Shown piece by piece: positions 52,618 through 56,934 of a stretch of 56,934 nucleotides of DNA (position 1 is the stretch's first letter; every line of letters starts with the position of its first letter). The stretch spans positions 1 to 56,934 of the forward strand of contig JALQYJ010000014.1 of NCBI GenBank assembly GCA_023254175.1. The letters are read 5' to 3'. Below the pieces are notes generated by a model. That model saw only the letters and a program-made list of their open reading frames with translations. It was not told where the DNA came from and did no database searches. This DNA comes from Runella sp. (lineage in GTDB: Bacteria > Bacteroidota > Bacteroidia > Cytophagales > Spirosomataceae). The position numbers were made by a program, and so were the translations under genes.

Positions 52618-54078
52618 ATGAAAATGATTCGTTTCACACTTTTTGTGGCATTTATGGCTTTTTTGGTTACCTCCTGCAAAGACAAAGTGCAAGAAGTAGC
52701 CCCAAGTAATGGTACTGCCAAAACCGCCAATCCCGACTGGAGCGCCGAGTCACACAGCGGTGATGGCAGTCCAAATTATGACATTGTATTTCCTCAAAGT
52801 CAAGTCAATACGCTCGAAATTACGATGACGGCCTCCGACTGGACTGCTATCAAAACCGACATGCAAACCCTCACAGGTACTGCTTTTGGGACACGTAAGA
52901 GTGGTACACAAGGCGGTGCACCTGGTGCAGGAAATCCCCCCAACGGAGGTGTACCACCAGGGGGTGGCAATGGAGGTGGCCTCGATCTCATTGGGGGCGA
53001 CCCAATTTATGTAGCAACTACCCTAAAATTCAAGGGGAAAACCTGGAACAAGGTAGGGTTTCGCCTCAAAGGCAACTCCAGCCTTTCGTCGACCTGGGGA
53101 GCAGGTATTTACAAACTTCCTTTTCGGTTAAAATTTGATGAATTTGAAGATAAATACCCCGAAATTAACGACCAACGTTTATACGGCTTCAAGGAACTCT
53201 CGATGTCGCCCGCATTTTCAGACAACTCACTGATTCGAGAAAAAGTAGTAGCTGATATTTTCCGAATGGGCGGAGTAGCCGCAGCCCGAACGGCGTTTTA
53301 TAAAGTATATATCGACTTCGGCGAAGGCGCCAAGTACTGTGGGGTCTATACCATGGTAGAAATCATTGACGATACGATGGTAAAAGACCAGTTTGGAGAA
53401 AAGAAGGGGAATATTTACAAGCCTGAATCGACCTTTCAGACGTTTGTTCAATCAAAATTTGAAAAGAAAAACAACGAAACTGCGGCAGATTACAGCGATG
53501 TTCAGGCGTTTGTCACGGCACTCAACAGCACCGACCGCACGACCAATGCTGCTCAATGGCGCGCCAACCTCGAAAAAACCTTCAACGTCGACAAGTACCT
53601 AAAGTATTTAGCCATCAACAACACCATCGTCAATTGGGATTCGTACGGAGCGATGGCGCACAATTATTACCTGTATAATTCACCTACCAACAAATTGACG
53701 TGGATTCCGTGGGATCACAATATGTCGATGACCAGCTCGGCAACGGGAGGCGGCCCGGGTCGTTCGGCCGTATCGTTGGCCATGACCGAAGTAGGTACGG
53801 GCTGGCCGCTTATTAGTAACGTTGCTGCCGACCCCGTTTATTACGCCAAGTACAAACAGTATGTGCGTTCGTTTGCAGATAATGTTTTCACCAATGCTAA
53901 AATGAACGAATTGTTTGAAAAATACACGACGCTGATTACTCCGTACGTGACTGGCACCGAAAAAGAAGTTTCACCTTACACCAATCTCACAAGTACTGCC
54001 GCATTTACGTCATCATTGGCAGAGCTAAAGCAACACGTTACTACTCGAAACCAAGCTGTTAATAATTTTCTCAAATGA
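52618..54078 (+). CDS. CotH kinase family lipoprotein
   Basis: A 486-residue lipoprotein (lipobox LVTSC) from the ATG at 52618. Residues ~95-125 are a Gly/Pro-rich linker. The CotH domain shows FRLKGNSS, the segment KLPFRLKFDEFEDKYPEINDQRLYGFKELS, DNSLIREKVVADIF, YCGVYTMVEIIDD and IPWDHNMSMTS, where the DHN motif is the likely Mg/ATP-binding Asp-Asn pair. CotH proteins are secreted atypical protein kinases known from spore coats; in Bacteroidota they lie in cell-envelope operons. Its stop overlaps the start of the VTC gene (ATGA), so the two are translationally coupled. The 227 bp before it (52392-52617) hold no gene I can support. Confidence 0.9.
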   Translation: MKMIRFTLFVAFMAFLVTSCKDKVQEVAPSNGTAKTANPDWSAESHSGDGSPNYDIVFPQSQVNTLEITMTASDWTAIKTDMQTLTGTAFGTRKSGTQGGAPGAGNPPNGGVPPGGGNGGGLDLIGGDPIYVATTLKFKGKTWNKVGFRLKGNSSLSSTWGAGIYKLPFRLKFDEFEDKYPEINDQRLYGFKELSMSPAFSDNSLIREKVVADIFRMGGVAAARTAFYKVYIDFGEGAKYCGVYTMVEIIDDTMVKDQFGEKKGNIYKPESTFQTFVQSKFEKKNNETAADYSDVQAFVTALNSTDRTTNAAQWRANLEKTFNVDKYLKYLAINNTIVNWDSYGAMAHNYYLYNSPTNKLTWIPWDHNMSMTSSATGGGPGRSAVSLAMTEVGTGWPLISNVAADPVYYAKYKQYVRSFADNVFTNAKMNELFEKYTTLITPYVTGTEKEVSPYTNLTSTAAFTSSLAELKQHVTTRNQAVNNFLK

Positions 54079-54911
54079 CAGCAAAGGTAAACGCATTCAA
54101 ACTAAAAAATACCGCTACGACGATTGATGAGCTGTTTGCCTACATCAGACAACAAGCTGCTGATTTTGAGCCCATTTCACTAGACAAAATGGACAGTGTA
54201 AAGCTCCTGAACCGTACCGATGCTAAGTTTTTGATTCCGTTGGAAATATTTTCGGTTATCCTGACCGATTTACTTCCTCACTACCGTATCTTGGAGGTAA
54301 ATGGCTTGCGATTGGCCGACTACGAAACGCTATATTTTGATACCAAATCGTTGCAGCTTTACCACGAACATCAGTCGGGCAGGTTGAATCGCTACAAAAT
54401 CCGTCAGCGCAATTATGTACAATCTAACCTCATTTTTACAGAGGTGAAATTTAAGAACAACAAAGGGCGGACGATTAAGACGCGGGTTCGACAGCAAGTG
54501 CTACCAGGGGAAATGATGGACGACCACGTTTGTAATTTTTTACAATGCCAAACCCCTTTTAAAGTTACTGATTTACAACCTGTTTTGTGGGTAGACTATA
54601 CCCGCTTGACTCTGGTGAGCACAACCACCGCCGAGCGGCTAACCCTCGACTTGAATCTAACTTTTCGCAACGATAAAATGAGCAAAAATTACGCTCCCGT
54701 AGTTATAGCTGAGGTCAAACAAGAATCACTGAAACACTCTTTTTTCTTAGATTTAATGAAAAAATACAAGCTTCGGGAGGGCTCGATTAGCAAATACTGC
54801 TTGGGTATTATTAGTCTTTATCACCACGTAAAATACAATCGTTTTAAATTAAAACTCAATCATTTACACAAAATAGCGTATGCTTTTTCTCCAAGAACTC
54901 ACTACACCTAA
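54075..54911 (+). CDS. VTC-domain protein, polyphosphate polymerase family
   Basis: A 278-residue cytoplasmic protein with the VTC fold, a triphosphate-tunnel-type domain that makes polyphosphate from ATP in yeast. Tunnel residues are recognisable: NRTDAKFLIP (~48-57), YETLYFDT (~83-90), RLNRYKIRQRNY (~102-113), FTEVKFKNNKGRTIKTR, VDYTR, and VIAEVKQES, with KYCLG near the end. Basic and acidic residues needed for phosphate and metal binding are present. It starts within the stop of the CotH gene and ends inside the start of the next gene (32-bp overlap). Polyphosphate polymerase activity is inferred from family, not shown. Confidence 0.88.
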   Translation: MTAKVNAFKLKNTATTIDELFAYIRQQAADFEPISLDKMDSVKLLNRTDAKFLIPLEIFSVILTDLLPHYRILEVNGLRLADYETLYFDTKSLQLYHEHQSGRLNRYKIRQRNYVQSNLIFTEVKFKNNKGRTIKTRVRQQVLPGEMMDDHVCNFLQCQTPFKVTDLQPVLWVDYTRLTLVSTTTAERLTLDLNLTFRNDKMSKNYAPVVIAEVKQESLKHSFFLDLMKKYKLREGSISKYCLGIISLYHHVKYNRFKLKLNHLHKIAYAFSPRTHYT

Positions 54912-55506
54912 CACCTTTGAGTGGTTTAATAAATTACCAGAAAAGTTTTTTGTACGTTTACTCGTTGATGTGCTTACGACTACCATCCTCATACGCCTCA
55001 TTTATTACCGTATTTACCGCCGCACCGACTTATTTTTGACATTTTTTGGGTTTAACTTCGTGATTTTTCTCATCACGTATTTACTCAACAAAGTGCAAAT
55101 GTCGATGGGAGCAGCTTTCGGACTTTTTGCGATTTTTTCGATGTTACGCTACCGTACTGAAGGGCTCTCGGCCAAAGATATGACGTACTTGTTTATTGTG
55201 ATTTCGGTGGGTTTGATTTCGGCCATTGTCAAAGGTAGCTGGGACGAATTGGGTCTTGTGAATGGGATGATTTTATTGGTGGTGTGGCTTTTGGAAGGAA
55301 ATTTGCTTATCAAAAGAGAGTTGACCAAAACCATTCAATACGACCGCATCGAGCTCATTACGCCCGAGCGTCACGAAGAATTATTAGAAGACTTGCGCGT
55401 CCGTACGGGCTTAGCTTTACACCGTGTAGAAGTACAGGAGATGGATTTTTTAAAAGACTCTGCCCTCATTATGATTTTTTATTACCAAGGAACGGTGAAA
55501 AATTAA
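54880..55506 (+). CDS. DUF4956 membrane protein
   Basis: A 208-residue inner-membrane protein with about four helices (residues ~27-45, ~50-70, ~77-100 and ~130-145). The conserved DUF4956 core is GAAFGLFAIFSMLRYRTEGLSAKDMTYLFIVISVGLI. The cytoplasmic tail (~145-208) carries YDRIELI and LEDLRVRTGLALHRVEV. DUF4956 genes are regularly found beside VTC and CotH genes. The function is unknown; a membrane anchor or channel for the VTC enzyme is an inference. The start overlaps the VTC gene by 32 bp. Confidence 0.88.
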   Translation: MLFLQELTTPNTFEWFNKLPEKFFVRLLVDVLTTTILIRLIYYRIYRRTDLFLTFFGFNFVIFLITYLLNKVQMSMGAAFGLFAIFSMLRYRTEGLSAKDMTYLFIVISVGLISAIVKGSWDELGLVNGMILLVVWLLEGNLLIKRELTKTIQYDRIELITPERHEELLEDLRVRTGLALHRVEVQEMDFLKDSALIMIFYYQGTVKN

Positions 55507-55511
55507 GTAAT

Positions 55512-55538
55512 AAGGGTTGCTCACAACCCGACCAAAGA
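55512..55538 (+). repeat. 27-bp dispersed repeat, copy 3
   Basis: AAGGGTTGCTCACAACCCG continues with ACCAAAGA; GGGTTG/CAACCC forms a 6-bp stem with loop CTCA. It lies between the DUF4956 stop and the DUF2490 start, inside the operon. Confidence 0.6.
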
Positions 55539-55572
55539 CGAACAAATGGCAAAACCAAAAACCATCAAAAAA

Positions 55573-56232
55573 ATGAAAAAAATAGCAATCGCAGCCTTCG
55601 TATTTTTACCGTTTTTGGGTCAGGCTCAAGCGACGGACATTGGTTTGTGGTCAGGAGTAGGTGTGGAGAAAAAAATCACTAAATCGTTATCGGTCAATGT
55701 AAATACCCAGTTACGTTTTACCGACAATATCTCTATTTTACGGGTGTATTTGGGCGAGGCAGGAGTTTCGTATAAACTCAACAAGCACTGGGAATTGAGT
55801 GGTTATTACCGCTTTATTGGTCGTCGTAAGAGAAATGATAACAAAACAGGCTACGAATACCGCCCCTATCACCGTTTTTATGCAGATATTGCCTACGACC
55901 ATAAAATTTGGAAGTTGAAGTTTGATTACCGTTTACGGTACCAAAATCAATTTATGGATGACAATAGTGGTCTCGAAAATGACAAAAGCTATGTGCGTAA
56001 CAAATTTGAGGTATCCTATCCCAACAAATCACGCTTTACCCCTTACGTTTCGACGGACTTGTTTTATCAGCTAGGCGGAATTGGTTTTGACCAAATGCGA
56101 AACAAAGGCGGAATAGAAATCGAAATTAATAAACGCAACAAAATCGACATCTCAGGCTTCACCGATTACCAGCTTCAAGGCAGCCAAGAGAACCAGTTCT
56201 TAATTGGGGTTTCTTACAAGGTAAAATTGTAA
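55573..56232 (+). CDS. DUF2490 family outer-membrane protein
   Basis: A 219-residue protein from the ATG at 55573 (signal MKKIAIAAFVFLPFLGQAQA); an upstream ATG at 55546 adds a basic segment and is less likely. The mature part has barrel strands: DIGLWSGVGVEKKITKSLSVNVNTQLRF, WELSGYYRFIGRRKR, WKLKFDYRLRYQNQF, ending FLIGVSYKVKL. DUF2490 is uncharacterised. It is the last gene of the CotH-VTC-DUF4956 cluster and the only outer-membrane member. A paralogue lies at 4112-4849. Its stop is inside the long shared terminator. Confidence 0.82.
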   Translation: MKKIAIAAFVFLPFLGQAQATDIGLWSGVGVEKKITKSLSVNVNTQLRFTDNISILRVYLGEAGVSYKLNKHWELSGYYRFIGRRKRNDNKTGYEYRPYHRFYADIAYDHKIWKLKFDYRLRYQNQFMDDNSGLENDKSYVRNKFEVSYPNKSRFTPYVSTDLFYQLGGIGFDQMRNKGGIEIEINKRNKIDISGFTDYQLQGSQENQFLIGVSYKVKL

Positions 56233-56266
56233 TAAAGCGCGCGGACTCGCGCGCTTTATTACAATT
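56225..56266. terminator. Long bidirectional terminator, stop codons of both genes inside
   Basis: Perfect 19-bp arms (56225-56243 and 56248-56266) around loop GACT; the core is AAAGCGCGCG/CGCGCGCTTT. The stop codon of the DUF2490 gene lies in one arm and most of the coaX stop in the other. Confidence 0.9.
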
Positions 56267-56934
56267 AGGAGTTACGTCCTGACACTCGCTCTCCAATGAT
56301 GCGCAAGCCATCGAGGGTAAGACTGCGGTTTACTTCTACAAACTCTCCGTGAAGGGTATCAATAATCGACGAAAGCCCGCCCGTTGCTAAGGCAATGCAG
56401 TCGCCGTCGAGCTCCCGCCGAATCCGTGTAATCATTCCCCGCACTAAGTTCTCGTAGCCAAGCAATATCCCCGCTTGAATCGCGTGCGTGGTGTTTTTCC
56501 CAATGGCCGACTCAGGTAATTTGAGGGGTACTTCGGGGAGTTGAGCTGTGTTTGAAAACAAGGCTTTTACGGCCGTTTTTAACCCTGGCGCAATGGCCAC
56601 CCCCAAAATTCGCCCATCGCCCGACACCGTGGTAAACGTAAGCGCCGTACCAAAATCCACTACTACCGCATTGCGTCCATACTTGGAGTAAGCCGCTACC
56701 GCATTGGCCACCAAGTCGCTACCTATTTCGTGCGGATGGTCAATTTCTACTTTTAATTCAGGATAAACTTCTGGCCCTACCACCACGGGCGGCATCCCAA
56801 AGAGCCCCGATAACATGATACGCAAAATGGGCGTCAAGGGGGGTACAACACTGCTCAAAACGGTAGTACGCACCTCCGAAATCGACAAGTTAGCTTCCAA
56901 AAAATGAAGGCGAAGTTTGGTTTCAAAGTGAGGC
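56265..56934 (-). CDS. coaX: Type III pantothenate kinase, partial (N-terminus outside window)
   Basis: CoaX phosphorylates pantothenate, the first step of CoA synthesis. The visible ~223 residues run to the window edge, so the N-terminal phosphate-binding loop (DxGNTR) is outside. Seen are VVGPEVYPELKVEIDHPHEIGSDLVANAVAAY, VVDFGTALTFTTV with the catalytic Asp, and the Gly-rich ATGGLSSII near the end. These place it with the acetate and sugar kinase/Hsp70/actin superfamily CoaX proteins. The reading frame stays open to the last base. It converges on the DUF2490 gene. Confidence 0.93.
   Translation of the reverse strand, partial: PHFETKLRLHFLEANLSISEVRTTVLSSVVPPLTPILRIMLSGLFGMPPVVVGPEVYPELKVEIDHPHEIGSDLVANAVAAYSKYGRNAVVVDFGTALTFTTVSGDGRILGVAIAPGLKTAVKALFSNTAQLPEVPLKLPESAIGKNTTHAIQAGILLGYENLVRGMITRIRRELDGDCIALATGGLSSIIDTLHGEFVEVNRSLTLDGLRIIGERVSGRNS

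Overview
The window reads as a chromosomal segment of a Bacteroidota bacterium, most likely a Cytophagales member related to Runella or Dyadobacter (the genus is an inference). The grounds are promoter -7 boxes of the TAnnTTTG type, secreted proteins with type IX secretion (T9SS) sorting domains of type A and type B, a GldA-like ABC ATPase, a TonB receptor with a carboxypeptidase-regulatory-like N-terminus, many DUF families typical of Bacteroidota, and moderate GC content.

Layout. 1-6.7 kb: a lipoprotein glycosidase, a dihydroorotase remnant, a small secreted protein, then a leftward block with a TPMT-like methyltransferase, rhodanese, DUF2490 protein, hisH and ribH, and a wrecked subtilase. 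6.7-13.4 kb: DUF3500 protein, a lipoprotein, and a TonB receptor/beta-helix lipoprotein pair, all leftward. 13.4-23.8 kb (rightward): a NagZ-like GH3/beta-lactamase-fold fusion, a 1622-residue repeat adhesin with a T9SS signal, a secreted PA14-like protein and a secreted thioredoxin. 23.8-31.3 kb: ileS and alaS flank two head-to-head gene fragments and a DUF3592 protein. 31.3-32.4 kb: inverted repeat and a decayed AAA/DUF4143 ATPase. 32.4-39.4 kb (leftward): sterol-desaturase family enzyme, beta-propeller-like protein, small membrane protein, penicillin acylase family enzyme, AI-2E family transporter, outer-membrane barrel. 39.7-52.4 kb: purple-acid-phosphatase-like T9SS protein, Nudix hydrolase, DUF4301 protein, a T9SS Ig-repeat protein, GldA-like ATPase, a barrel protein, ribBA, and a type B sorted protein. 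52.6-56.3 kb: a tight rightward operon CotH-kinase lipoprotein / VTC-domain / DUF4956 membrane protein / DUF2490 protein, ending on a long palindromic terminator shared with coaX, which runs off the window.

Together the genes suggest a surface-oriented life style: four T9SS-sorted proteins, several lipoproteins and periplasmic enzymes, and peptidoglycan recycling (NagZ-like). The CotH-VTC-DUF4956-DUF2490 operon is the best candidate for a poorly described system.

Two kinds of structure are not explained by genes. First, islands of degenerate 7-bp tandem units (heptads) lie between genes and, in two places, inside the alaS reading frame. Second, a 27-bp hairpin-forming repeat occurs in three intergenic sites. 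Five gene remnants with several frameshifts each show ongoing gene decay. No rRNA, tRNA, CRISPR array, intact transposase or prophage was seen.
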